Origin: Nocardioides salarius
Lineage (GTDB): Bacteria; Actinomycetota; Actinomycetes; Propionibacteriales; Nocardioidaceae
DNA: 64,000 nt
Reading direction: 5' to 3'
Assembly: GCF_016907435.1 (NCBI RefSeq)
Contig: NZ_JAFBBZ010000001.1
Span: 1,612,001-1,676,000, forward strand
Each line of letters opens with the position of its first letter. The stretch's first letter is position 1. Below are positions 1 to 7,444 of the stretch, one piece after another. The notes beneath the pieces were generated by a model. The model worked only from the letters and a program-made list of their open reading frames with translations. It was not told the origin of the DNA and made no database searches. The position numbers and the translations under genes were made by a program.

Positions 1-333
1 GCGGGCGGGCTCCAGGACCGCCAGGCCGTGGCGGCCCGAGGTGTGCACGACCAGCTGGCCCTCGCGCAGCGCACCGGCGCCGGCGAGCGTGGTGACGACG
101 TTGTCGAGCATGTCGTCGGGCACCGTCAGCAGCAGCAGGTCGCACGCCCTGGCGACCGCGGTGGGCTTGTCGTTGGGGACGCCCGGCAGCAGCGCGGCGA
201 TGCGCCCCAGGGTGGCGTCGGAGGCGCCGGCCGCGGCGACGACCTCGTGGCCGGCGTCGCGCAGGCGGGCAGCGAGGACGGCGCCGACGCGTCCCGCGCC
301 GATCACCCCCACCCGCAGTGCGGGGAGAGACAT
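1..333 (-). CDS. Rossmann-fold / DUF2520 protein, 3' part outside window (partial)
   Basis: The reading frame starts at ATG 333 and runs off the left edge; about 111 N-terminal residues are visible. It opens with a nucleotide-binding Rossmann motif (VGVIGAGRVGAVLAARL) and continues with LLLTVPDDMLDNVV, the pattern of NADP-dependent 6-phosphogluconate-dehydrogenase-like proteins that carry a C-terminal DUF2520. In mycobacteria the homologue (Rv3603c) lies directly upstream of panC in the pantothenate operon, so panC would be expected just beyond the window edge (inference). AAAGG sits 7 nt before the ATG as a ribosome binding site. The precise reaction of this family is not established. Confidence 0.75.
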   Translation of the reverse strand, partial: MSLPALRVGVIGAGRVGAVLAARLRDAGHEVVAAAGASDATLGRIAALLPGVPNDKPTAVARACDLLLLTVPDDMLDNVVTTLAGAGALREGQLVVHTSGRHGLAVLEPAR

Positions 334-505
334 GTCAGAACCTTTCGTTCCAGTCCCTCCGACCACCCCCACGTCGGTGCAGCCGGGGCTGCGGGCGCGG
401 GGGCCGGGGTGGGTACCGGACGTCGTGTCCGTCAGATACCCCATGAACGGTACGCCGCTCGGGCAACACGCGTAACCCGCGACGGTGTGACCTGGCCCAC
501 CGCCG

Positions 506-568
506 CCGTTGGTCGAGCAGCGAGGGCCGAAGGCTCGAGCGACGCCGAGACCCCGCCACCACCCGGCG
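506..568 (+). repeat. Dispersed TTGGTCGAG repeat, copy A
   Basis: A 63-bp segment that recurs with only about three mismatches at 28700-28762. It starts CCGTTGGTCGAGCAGCGAGG and ends in ACCACCCGGCG. Shorter relatives lie at 3874-3912 and, inverted, at about 28775-28837. It is intergenic and GC-rich with local inverted repeats. Repeats starting TTGGTCGAG are common between genes in Nocardioides-like genomes (general recollection). Upstream of it, 334-505 shows no gene or motif I can support. Confidence 0.75.
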
Positions 569-575
569 TACGCCG

Positions 576-663
576 GTGCGAAGTTCAGGCCGGGTCAGTG
601 CGAAGTTCGGGCCGGGTCAGTGCGCAGTTCGGGCCGGGTCGGCGCGAAGTTCGGGCCGGGTCA
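576..663 (+). repeat. 22-bp tandem repeat array 1 (4 units)
   Basis: Four contiguous 22-bp units at 576-597, 598-619, 620-641 and 642-663, each close to GYGCGMAGTTC-RGGCCGGGTCR. The last three bases of the fourth unit (661-663, TCA on the plus strand) are the TGA stop codon of the minus-strand glycosyltransferase 661-1575, so the array begins exactly on that stop. No unique spacers separate the units. Confidence 0.9.
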
Positions 664-1575
664 GCCGACCTGAAGGGGGCGCGGGGCGCGGGGCAGCCAG
701 TCGCGGGTGACGTGGTCGACGACGTGCACGCCCTCGGGGGCGCGGATCTCGTGCACGCCCGGCGGCACGGTGCCCTCCTTGAGCGCGTGGAAGACCGCCC
801 ACTCGCGGCGCTTGCGGCGGTTGCGCCACGAGGTCGCGAACGACGCCGGGTCGGTCCAGTGCGCGAACTCGTCGCCGTGCAGGTCCTTGAGCTCCACGCA
901 CAGCCCGTGCGGCAGGCCCATGGTGCGGCAGTTGTCGGGCGTCGAGCGGATCTCCCACTCGAAGGCCTTGGTGAAGACGAAGTCGGGGCCCACCGGGTAG
1001 CCCCACTCCTCGGCGTTGCGCAGCCCCAGGTCGAGGTAGGCCAGCGACTCGTCCTCGAGGTAGAGCCCGTGGCGCGGCACCCGGATGATCGACTGCACGC
1101 CCCCGACCTGCCAGGTCAGGTCGGACATCGAGACCTCGCCCTCGGTGGTCAGCACCATGTCGCCGTCCCACTTCCAGGAGTAGCGGGTGCCGACCTGGGC
1201 GAAGCACCAGTTGTAGAAGTACGACAGCGAGTGCACCGACAGCTCGTGCACCGCGAGGTGCTCGGCGCCGGCGCGGGCCACCTCGAAGGGGTACGTCAGC
1301 TGGGTCAGCTTGTGGGACAGCCCGGCGTCGGCGGCCGCGCGGGCCGCCACCTCGGGGGTGCCGTCGGTGGAGCCGTTGTCGACCACGACCACGTGGTCGG
1401 TGGCGCGCAGCAGCGGCGGCAGCACGAACGGCAGCGCCATCGACTCGTCCTTGACCCGCAGCACCGCGGTGGCGCCGGGGCGCAGGCCACCCGGCCGGTT
1501 CCAGGGCCAGGTGATGTCGAAGTCGGTGTGGCCCTCGATGTTGCGCAGGCCCTCGGGGTTGCGGATCGCGTTCAC
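661..1575 (-). CDS. Glycosyltransferase family 2-like protein
   Basis: 304 residues from GTG 1575, which lies 7 bp after the stop of the sulfotransferase gene; the same frame stays open further upstream but there it only shadows that gene. The N-terminal half shows a GT-A pattern: AVLRVKDESMALPFVLPPLL, then VVVVDNGSTDGTPEVAARAA. A DGD motif (SWKWDGDMVL) fits the metal/nucleotide-sugar site. There is no membrane segment or signal peptide. It probably transfers a sugar to a cell-surface or secreted glycan, and being in one unit with a sulfotransferase suggests a sulfated product (inference). Acceptor and donor are unknown. Its stop codon lies inside the 22-bp repeat array. Confidence 0.75.
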   Translation of the reverse strand: MNAIRNPEGLRNIEGHTDFDITWPWNRPGGLRPGATAVLRVKDESMALPFVLPPLLRATDHVVVVDNGSTDGTPEVAARAAADAGLSHKLTQLTYPFEVARAGAEHLAVHELSVHSLSYFYNWCFAQVGTRYSWKWDGDMVLTTEGEVSMSDLTWQVGGVQSIIRVPRHGLYLEDESLAYLDLGLRNAEEWGYPVGPDFVFTKAFEWEIRSTPDNCRTMGLPHGLCVELKDLHGDEFAHWTDPASFATSWRNRRKRREWAVFHALKEGTVPPGVHEIRAPEGVHVVDHVTRDWLPRAPRPLQVG

Positions 1576-1582
1576 GACCGGC

Positions 1583-2698
1583 TCAGCGCTCGCGCCCGGC
1601 GGCCTTGCGCAGGCCGCGTCGTACGCTCGGCGGGATCGCGGCGCGCAGGCCGTGCGGGATCCGGTCGACGGCGGAGCCGGGGGCCGGGGCGGCGGGCCCA
1701 GGCGTGGGAGCCGCTGGGGCGGGGGCCTTGTCGCGTCCGCGCCGGGTCTTCTGCTCGGCCGCGACCACCGAGGAGCGCGAGATCGCCTCGGACTCCTCGT
1801 AGAGGTCGACGTAGGTCTCGCGCAGCTGGTCGAGCGCCTGGTGCACCTCGGGCTGGTCACCACCGGGCTCGGCGAGCTTGTTGAGCTCGTTCCAGGTCTC
1901 GGCGGTCAGCTCGTGCAGCCGCTTGGGCAGCCCCAGGTCGTCGAGCGAGCCGGAGACGCGGCGCAGGCCGGGGTCGACGAAGCGGTGCCCGTCGCGGATC
2001 CGCTCCGACTTGGCGTTGACGACGTGCTGCAGCCCGAGGGTCTCCCCCACGTGGCTGGTCGCCTTGACCCAGTCGTCGAGCAGGTCGCCGTAGCGCACGA
2101 AGACGCGGCCGCCGTCGGCGACCGACTCGCGGGTGGCGCGCTCGGTGTGCAGCAGCATGTTGAGCCACGACGCCGCCAGGTGCGCCGAGCCCAGCCGGTT
2201 GGCGTAGTACTTCTGCTTGCTGCCCACGACCTCCGAGGGCGGGCGCAGCATCGTGGCGAAGACGGGGGTCGCGCCGCAGCGGATCGAGGCGACGCGCCAC
2301 AGCGAGAGGAACCAGCTCAGCCGCGGGTCCTTGACGACCAGCTCGGGGTTGACCGCGAAGTGGCCCTCGAGCCACTCGGCGGTGGCGATCCGCTCGGGCT
2401 CGCGCGCCGAGACCCGGCCGGTCTCGAACCACGCGTCGGGGCGCGAGTCGCTGACCTGCACCACGGCCTCGCGCAGCAGCCGCGAGTGGTGCTCGACGGC
2501 CCAGGCGGGCTCGGCGAAGCCCTTGGGGTTGGTCTCGTCGGGCTCGACCTCGGGCTGCGGCACGTGCAGGCCCAGGATCTTCATCAGCCCCGCCATGGTG
2601 CTGGTGCCGGAGCGGCCTGCGCCCGCGACGAAGAGGACCTTGCGCGGGTAGCTGGACGGGTCCGGGTCGGCGGGCACGGCGAAGGGGTCGGCACTCAC
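1583..2698 (-). CDS. Sulfotransferase family protein
   Basis: 371 residues from GTG 2698. Near residues 18-34 it has a P-loop-like 5'-phosphosulfate-binding motif (VLFVAGAGRSGTSTMAGLM), the hallmark of PAPS-dependent sulfotransferases, followed by a KDPRLSWFLSLW segment of the kind that contacts the 3'-phosphate of PAPS. The Pro/Ala/Arg-rich C-terminus (after about residue 310) looks disordered. A TAGCAT hexamer ends 8 nt before the GTG and no Shine-Dalgarno is present, so a leaderless transcript is likely. It is cotranscribed with the downstream glycosyltransferase. The substrate is unknown; a glycan or glycolipid is a guess from context. Confidence 0.75.
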   Translation of the reverse strand: MSADPFAVPADPDPSSYPRKVLFVAGAGRSGTSTMAGLMKILGLHVPQPEVEPDETNPKGFAEPAWAVEHHSRLLREAVVQVSDSRPDAWFETGRVSAREPERIATAEWLEGHFAVNPELVVKDPRLSWFLSLWRVASIRCGATPVFATMLRPPSEVVGSKQKYYANRLGSAHLAASWLNMLLHTERATRESVADGGRVFVRYGDLLDDWVKATSHVGETLGLQHVVNAKSERIRDGHRFVDPGLRRVSGSLDDLGLPKRLHELTAETWNELNKLAEPGGDQPEVHQALDQLRETYVDLYEESEAISRSSVVAAEQKTRRGRDKAPAPAAPTPGPAAPAPGSAVDRIPHGLRAAIPPSVRRGLRKAAGRER

Positions 2699-2706
2699 GG
2701 GAGGCG

Positions 2707-2712
2707 ATGCTA
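2707..2712 (-). promoter_or_regulatory. -10 element, probable leaderless promoter
   Basis: TAGCAT on the minus strand, 8 nt before GTG 2698 of the sulfotransferase gene. It lies back to back with the TAGCGT at 2744-2749 that serves the divergent glycosyltransferase. Confidence 0.5.
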
Positions 2713-2743
2713 TCCCCGCCCGCGCCGCAGCGCCCGTCCTGGA

Positions 2744-2749
2744 TAGCGT
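2744..2749 (+). promoter_or_regulatory. -10 element, probable leaderless promoter
   Basis: TAGCGT followed by exactly 6 nt (GGGCCC) and then ATG 2756. There is no Shine-Dalgarno, so transcription probably starts at or next to the A of the start codon. Confidence 0.6.
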
Positions 2750-2755
2750 GGGCCC

Positions 2756-3862
2756 ATGAAGTTCGGGCGGCGCGCACCGCTGCTGAGCGTGGTCGTGCCC
2801 GTCTACGACGTGGCCGACTACCTGCCCGCCTGCCTCGAGAGCCTGCTCGCGCAGACCTACCGCCCGCTCGAGGTCGTGGTCGTCGACGACGGCTCCACCG
2901 ACGGCTCCGGCGCGATCGCCGACCAGTGGGCCGAGCGCCACGACGAGCTCCGGGTCGTGCACACCGACAACCACGGGCTCGGCGCCGCCCGCAACACCGG
3001 CGTCGCGCACGCCCGCGGCGAGCTGCTGGCCTTCGCCGACTCCGACGACGTCGTCCCACCCACGGCGTACGACGCCCTGGCGCGCGCCCTGCGCGGGCGC
3101 GGGGTCGACCTCGCGACCGGCTCGATCGTGCGGTGGGAGGGCGACGCGCTCGTCGAGCCGCCGTGGATGCGGCGGCTGCACCGCGAGCGGCGCACCGTCG
3201 CGATCGAGGAGCACCCCGAGGTGCTGGGCGACGTGTTCGCGTGGAACAAGCTGGTGCGGCGCTCCTTCTGGGACGACCAGGGGCTCTCGTGGCCCGAGGG
3301 CCTGCGCTACGAGGACCAGCCCACCACCACCCGCGCGTTCCTGGCCGCGCGCCGCTTCGCGGTGCTGCCGGAGGTCGTCTACCACTGGCGGATCCGCTCC
3401 GACGGCTCGTCGATCACCCAGCAGCGCTCCTCGGTCGAGGACCTGCGCGACCGGTGGGTGACCAAGCAGATGTCACTGGCCAGCGTGCGCGAGCACGGCT
3501 CCTCCGCGGTCACCGAGGTCTTCCTCGACCGGGTCCTGGCCGGCGACCTGCACCGCTACTTCACCGAGATCCCCGGCTGCGACGACGAGTGGTGGGCGCT
3601 GCTGCACGAGGGCGTCGCCTCGCTGTGGGGCGAGCGGTCGCTGGTGCACTCCGGGCTGACCCCCGTGCACCGGCTCACCGGCTGGCTGGTCGAGCAGGGC
3701 CGGCGCGCCGACGCCGCGGCCGTGATGACCTACGTGGCCCAGCACCCCGGGCCCGTCCCGCGCCGGGACACACCGGCGGGCGCGGTCATCGACGTACCCC
3801 TCGGGGACGACGCAGCGCCCGTGCCGCACGAGGCCGTGGCCCTGCGCGCGCACGAGCGCTGA
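2756..3862 (+). CDS. Glycosyltransferase family 2 (GT-A)
   Basis: 368 residues starting at ATG 2756, with no Shine-Dalgarno but a TANNNT -10 six bases upstream. It has a classic GT2 N-terminus: LLSVVVPVYDVADYLPACLE, then VVVVDDGSTDGSGAIADQWA around residues 42-60 and the metal-binding FADSDDVVPP near residue 95. The C-terminal third is all-alpha without obvious membrane segments, so the enzyme is cytoplasmic or peripheral. It probably extends a surface polysaccharide or teichoic-acid-like polymer; it resembles EpsH/WcaA-type transferases. It is divergent from the sulfotransferase/GT pair, which may act on the same product. Donor and acceptor are unknown. Confidence 0.85.
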   Translation: MKFGRRAPLLSVVVPVYDVADYLPACLESLLAQTYRPLEVVVVDDGSTDGSGAIADQWAERHDELRVVHTDNHGLGAARNTGVAHARGELLAFADSDDVVPPTAYDALARALRGRGVDLATGSIVRWEGDALVEPPWMRRLHRERRTVAIEEHPEVLGDVFAWNKLVRRSFWDDQGLSWPEGLRYEDQPTTTRAFLAARRFAVLPEVVYHWRIRSDGSSITQQRSSVEDLRDRWVTKQMSLASVREHGSSAVTEVFLDRVLAGDLHRYFTEIPGCDDEWWALLHEGVASLWGERSLVHSGLTPVHRLTGWLVEQGRRADAAAVMTYVAQHPGPVPRRDTPAGAVIDVPLGDDAAPVPHEAVALRAHER

Positions 3863-3873
3863 GTCGTCAACAC

Positions 3874-3912
3874 GTTGGTCGAGGAGGGACGAAGTCCCGT
3901 CTCGAGACCACC
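3874..3912. repeat. TTGGTCGAG repeat copy B / possible bidirectional terminator
   Basis: It reads GTTGGTCGAGGAGGGAC, then GAA, then GTCCCGTCTCGAGACCACC. The inner GGGAC/GTCCC arms and outer GGTC.GAG/CTCGAGACC arms can form a hairpin on either strand. It lies between the convergent ends of the glycosyltransferase (3862) and the osmoprotectant-binding protein gene (3919), a position that suits a terminator. Confidence 0.6.
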
Positions 3913-3918
3913 GTCAGG

Positions 3919-4860
3919 TCAGAGCAGCCCCTCGGACTCCAGGAAGTCGCGGGCCACGTCCTCGGGCTTCTCGCGGTCGACGGCCATCCGGCCGTTGAGC
4001 TCGGTGAGGGTGTCGGTGTCGAGGGCGGCCATCAGCTCCTCGAGGACGTCGGCGACGCCCTCGTTCTGCTCGAGGAAGTCCTCGGCGACGGCCGGCACCA
4101 GGTTCTGGGCGGGCTGGATCTCCTGGTCGTCGTCGAGGACGACGAGGCCCAGCGACTCCAGGGTGCCGTCGGTGGTCGAGGTCTGGCCCAGGTCGGACTC
4201 GCCGTCGAGGACCGACTGGTAGGTCTGGTCGCCGGCGTAGCCCAGCGGCAGCACCTTGGTGATGTCGATGCCGTACTCCTCGCGCAGCCCGGCCTCGCAG
4301 TCGAGGCGGCCCTCGCAGTCGGGGGCGGCGGCCAGCACGACCGACTCGCCCTCGAGGTCGGAGAGGACCTCCCAGCTCTCCTCCTCGGCGCGCTCGACGG
4401 TGACGAAGTAGGCGTTGGTGTCGGTGGCCTCCGAGAGCTCGAGCAGCTCGATGCCGGCCTCGTCGAGCAGGTCCTCGCCGGCCTCGGCGAGCTCCTCGCC
4501 GTCGCCGGCGGTCAGCTGCTCACCGCTGCCCTGGTCGGAGGTGGAGTTGAGGAAGTTGACGATGCCTCCGACGTACTCGGGCACCACGTCGACGTCACCG
4601 GGGAAGGTGGCCATGTAGGCGTCGCGGGAGTCGACGAGCTGCACGGTGGGCTCGTAGCCGGCGTCGGCGAGCAGCAGCTCGTACATCGAGGCCATCAGCG
4701 CGGCCTCGGGGAACGACTGGGAGGCGATCGTGACGGGCCCGCCGCCGGCCGCGGAGCCGGTGTCGTCGCCGGCGCTGCTGTCGAGGTCGTCGCCGGCGCA
4801 GGCGGCCAGGGTCAGGGCACCGGCGGAGAGCACCGCGGCCAGGGAACGTCGCACCATCAT
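3919..4860 (-). CDS. Osmoprotectant ABC transporter, substrate-binding lipoprotein
   Basis: 313 residues from ATG 4860 (a second in-frame ATG follows immediately), with AAGGTAGGA upstream as the ribosome binding site. The lipoprotein signal peptide has the lipobox LTLAAC. The mature part begins with an acidic, Gly/Ser-rich linker, then GPVTIASQSFPEAALMASMY and DVDVVPEYVGGIVNFL, characteristic of OpuAC/ProX/OsmF-type binding proteins for glycine betaine, choline or related quaternary amines. It is the last gene of the minus-strand permease unit, 73 bp after the second permease. The exact ligand cannot be read from the sequence. Confidence 0.88.
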   Translation of the reverse strand: MMVRRSLAAVLSAGALTLAACAGDDLDSSAGDDTGSAAGGGPVTIASQSFPEAALMASMYELLLADAGYEPTVQLVDSRDAYMATFPGDVDVVPEYVGGIVNFLNSTSDQGSGEQLTAGDGEELAEAGEDLLDEAGIELLELSEATDTNAYFVTVERAEEESWEVLSDLEGESVVLAAAPDCEGRLDCEAGLREEYGIDITKVLPLGYAGDQTYQSVLDGESDLGQTSTTDGTLESLGLVVLDDDQEIQPAQNLVPAVAEDFLEQNEGVADVLEELMAALDTDTLTELNGRMAVDREKPEDVARDFLESEGLL

Positions 4861-4933
4861 GTGGGGTCCTACCTTCTGTGTCCCGCGGGGCCGGGGCCCC
4901 GCGCGTGTCCGGTCAGCAGGCGGCGCCCACTGC

Positions 4934-5716
4934 TCAGCCGTCCTCGTGGCCGGCCTGTCCCAGCGTAGACACCTCCGCGGACACCTCCCCCTCACCCGTC
5001 CGGGCAGCCCGGCGCACCGGGTCGAGCGAGCGCTGCACCGCGGCGGCGAGCAGCTCGAGCACCAGCGCGACCGCGGCGACCACGATCGCCCCGGCGATGC
5101 CCTTGCCGTAGTCGGTGCGGAAGAAGCCGTCGGTGATCACCCGGCCCAGCCCGGGCCCGGCGACCAGCGCCGCGATGGTCGCGGTCGCCCAGACCTGCAC
5201 CAGCGCGAGGCGCACCCCCGACATCACCAGCGGCAGCGCCAGCGGCAGCTCGGCGCGCCGGAACTGCTGCCAGCCGCTCATCCCCATGCCCCGCGCCGAC
5301 TCGCGCACGTCGGGCGGCACCTCGCGGACCGCGACGTAGGCGTTGGTGATCAGCGGCGGCAGGGCGAAGAGCGCCAGCGCGACCAGGGTGGAGATGCCGG
5401 CGCGGCCGTAGGGGCCGACGTCGCCGGTGCCGGGGAACGCCCCGGCGGTCCAGCCCCAGGGGTCGCCGGCCACGAAGATCGCCAGCAGCGCGAAGGTCGG
5501 CACCGCCCGCCCGACGTTGGAGATGTTGATGGCCAGGAAGCCGCCGCGGCCCAGGTGGCCCAGCCACAGCGCGACCGGCAGCCCGACCACCATCGCGGCC
5601 AGCAGCGCGGTCAGGGTGACCAGCAGCTGCTGGACCAGCAGCTCGAGCATCCCGCCCGGCCCGGTCCAGCTGTCGGCGTCGCGCAGGTGGTCCAGCGCGT
5701 CCAGGAGCACGCCCAC
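4934..5716 (-). CDS. Osmoprotectant ABC transporter, permease 2
   Basis: 260 residues from GTG 5716, only 4 bp after the stop of the other permease gene. It is a BPD-type inner-membrane permease of the OpuCB/OpuCD (ProW/YehW) type with about six hydrophobic segments. The cytoplasmic coupling-helix (EAA) region lies near [20 protein letters not shown]. The acidic C-terminal tail (GEGEVSAEVSTLG) is unlike the other permease. It pairs with permease 5721-6419, ATPase 6423-7424 and the lipoprotein at 3919. No strong Shine-Dalgarno is visible, so translational coupling is likely. Confidence 0.88.
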   Translation of the reverse strand: MGVLLDALDHLRDADSWTGPGGMLELLVQQLLVTLTALLAAMVVGLPVALWLGHLGRGGFLAINISNVGRAVPTFALLAIFVAGDPWGWTAGAFPGTGDVGPYGRAGISTLVALALFALPPLITNAYVAVREVPPDVRESARGMGMSGWQQFRRAELPLALPLVMSGVRLALVQVWATATIAALVAGPGLGRVITDGFFRTDYGKGIAGAIVVAAVALVLELLAAAVQRSLDPVRRAARTGEGEVSAEVSTLGQAGHEDG

Positions 5717-5720
5717 GAGA

Positions 5721-6419
5721 TCAGCCCGCCGTCCGGGTCCAGGGCGTCAGCACCCGCTGCGCCAGCACGATCACGACGTCGAGGAGCACCGCCAGCACCA
5801 CGCACAGCACCGCGGCGGTCAGCAGCTGGGCGCGGAAGTTGCTCTGCACGCCCTCGGCGATCAGGTTGCCCAGCCCGCCGTAGGCCACCAGCGACCCGAC
5901 GGTCGTCAGCGCCACGGTCGAGACCGTGGCCACCCGCAGCCCCGCCATCACCACCGGCACCGCGAGCGGCAGCTCGACGCGCAGCAGCAGCCGGCCGTCG
6001 CCGTACCCCAGCCCGCGCGCCGACTCGCGCACGTCGTCGGGCACCGCCCGCAGCCCCTCGAGGATCGCGCGCACCAGGACCGTCAGGGCGTAGAGGCCCA
6101 GCCCGATCACCACCGTGGTCGCGCTCAGGCCGGTGAAGGGCACCAGCAGCGGGAAGAGCGCCAGTGACGGCACCGTGTAGAGGCCGGTGCTCACGCCCAG
6201 CACGGTGCTCTCCAGCCGCGGCAGCCGCCGCGCCAGCAGCGCGAGCGGGAAGGAGAGGGCCAGCCCGAAGAGCACCGAGGCGATCGTGATGGCGATGTGC
6301 TGGGTGGTCGCCTCGACGATCTCGGGGCGGTAGTCGACGACGTAGTCCCAGCACACCCACTCGTTGGTCAGGCGCCCGTAGCAGCTCGGACCGTCGTCGG
6401 CCTGCGCGAGTAGGGTCAC
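5721..6419 (-). CDS. Osmoprotectant ABC transporter, permease 1
   Basis: 232 residues from GTG 6419. It is a BPD-type membrane permease with about six hydrophobic segments. The EAA-like loop is [20 protein letters not shown], closely matching the partner permease. The N-terminus ([20 protein letters not shown]) is soluble and contains one Cys before the first membrane span (WVCW adds another). It is the first gene of the minus-strand unit permease-permease-binding protein. Its start codon is separated from that of the divergent ATPase by three bases, so promoter and coding sequences must overlap. There is no Shine-Dalgarno; a TAGCGT lies 7 nt upstream. Confidence 0.88.
   Translation of the reverse strand: MTLLAQADDGPSCYGRLTNEWVCWDYVVDYRPEIVEATTQHIAITIASVLFGLALSFPLALLARRLPRLESTVLGVSTGLYTVPSLALFPLLVPFTGLSATTVVIGLGLYALTVLVRAILEGLRAVPDDVRESARGLGYGDGRLLLRVELPLAVPVVMAGLRVATVSTVALTTVGSLVAYGGLGNLIAEGVQSNFRAQLLTAAVLCVVLAVLLDVVIVLAQRVLTPWTRTAG
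6411..6416 (+). promoter_or_regulatory. -10 element for the osmoprotectant ATPase gene
   Basis: TAGGGT, then six bases (CACCGC), then ATG 6423. The hexamer lies inside the first codons of the divergent permease gene. Confidence 0.6.
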
Positions 6420-6422
6420 CGC

Positions 6423-7424
6423 ATGGACGCTACCGGGTCGTCAGCCGCGACCGTGATGATCCGGCTCTCGGGCGTGGGCAAGCGCTTCGACGACGGCACC
6501 GTCGCGGTGCACGACCTCGACCTCGAGGTGCTCGCCGGCGAGATGGTGGTGCTGGTCGGCCCGTCGGGCTGCGGCAAGTCGACCACGCTGAAGATGATCA
6601 ACCGTCTCGTCGAGCCGTCGTCGGGCACCATCGAGATCGACGGCCAGGACGTCACCACCGCCGACCCGGTCAGGCTGCGCCGCGGCATCGGCTACGTCAT
6701 CCAGCAGATCGGGCTCTTCCCCCACCAGCGCATCGTCACCAACGTGATGACCGTGCCGCTGCTGTACGGCGAGTCCAAGGCCCACGCGCGCAGCCGCGCC
6801 GTCGAGCTGCTCGAGCTGGTCGGCCTCGACCCCGAGCGGTACGCCGACCGGTTCCCCCACCAGCTCTCCGGCGGCCAGCGCCAGCGCGTCGGCGTGGCCC
6901 GGGCCCTGGCGGCCGACCCGCCGGTGCTGCTGATGGACGAGCCGTTCGGTGCCGTCGACCCGATCGTGCGGGTGCGCCTGCAGGAGGAGTTCCTGCGCCT
7001 GCAGCGCGAGCTGGGCAAGACCGTCGTGATGGTCACCCACGACATCGACGAGGCGGTGAAGATGGGCGACCGGGTGGCGGTCTTCGCCGAGGGCGGCCGG
7101 CTGGCGCAGTACGGCACCCCCGCCGAGCTGCTCGGCGAGCCCGCCGACGAGTTCGTCGCCGACTTCGTGGGCTCCGAGAAGAGCCTGCGGCGACTGAGCG
7201 TCGTACCCCTGCGGCGCGAGCACCTCGAGCCGCTCGACGGCGTACGGGCCGGCCAGCTCGGTGCCGCGATCGATCTCGACAGCACCCTCGAGGAGGCCCT
7301 GACCCACCTGCTGCGCGACGACCGCGGCATGGTCGGGGTCCGCGACGGCGCGCAGTTCGTCGGCGTGCTCACCCCCGACGGGGTGCACCGCGCCCTGCGC
7401 GCCTCGCTGGCCGAGCAGGCCTAG
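6423..7424 (+). CDS. Osmoprotectant ABC transporter, ATP-binding protein
   Basis: 333 residues from ATG 6423; an in-frame ATG at 6456 is an alternative, but the TAGGGT six bases before 6423 supports the first as a leaderless start. It has Walker [16 protein letters not shown]-loop [13 protein letters not shown] signature [15 protein letters not shown], Walker [15 protein letters not shown] and the H-loop [14 protein letters not shown]. The C-terminal roughly 70 residues ([20 protein letters not shown]...[13 protein letters not shown]) resemble a single CBS-type regulatory module, as in OpuCA/ProV, where CBS domains sense ionic strength. It energises the two divergent permeases. Confidence 0.9.
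   Translation: MDATGSSAATVMIRLSGVGKRFDDGTVAVHDLDLEVLAGEMVVLVGPSGCGKSTTLKMINRLVEPSSGTIEIDGQDVTTADPVRLRRGIGYVIQQIGLFPHQRIVTNVMTVPLLYGESKAHARSRAVELLELVGLDPERYADRFPHQLSGGQRQRVGVARALAADPPVLLMDEPFGAVDPIVRVRLQEEFLRLQRELGKTVVMVTHDIDEAVKMGDRVAVFAEGGRLAQYGTPAELLGEPADEFVADFVGSEKSLRRLSVVPLRREHLEPLDGVRAGQLGAAIDLDSTLEEALTHLLRDDRGMVGVRDGAQFVGVLTPDGVHRALRASLAEQA
6427..6432 (-). promoter_or_regulatory. -10 element for the osmoprotectant permease operon
   Basis: TAGCGT on the minus strand, 7 nt before GTG 6419. It lies within codons 2-4 of the plus-strand ATPase gene, so the two divergent promoters occupy each other's coding start. Confidence 0.55.
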
Positions 7425-7444
7425 CGACCCCCGGGGGGGCCGGC

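Noticed and set aside
28-3385. Long open frames antisense to or extending beyond the glycosyltransferase and sulfotransferase genes
   Set aside because: High GC leaves the third-position frames open. The translations are Arg/Pro/Ala/Gly-rich without domains, while the opposite strand encodes recognisable families.
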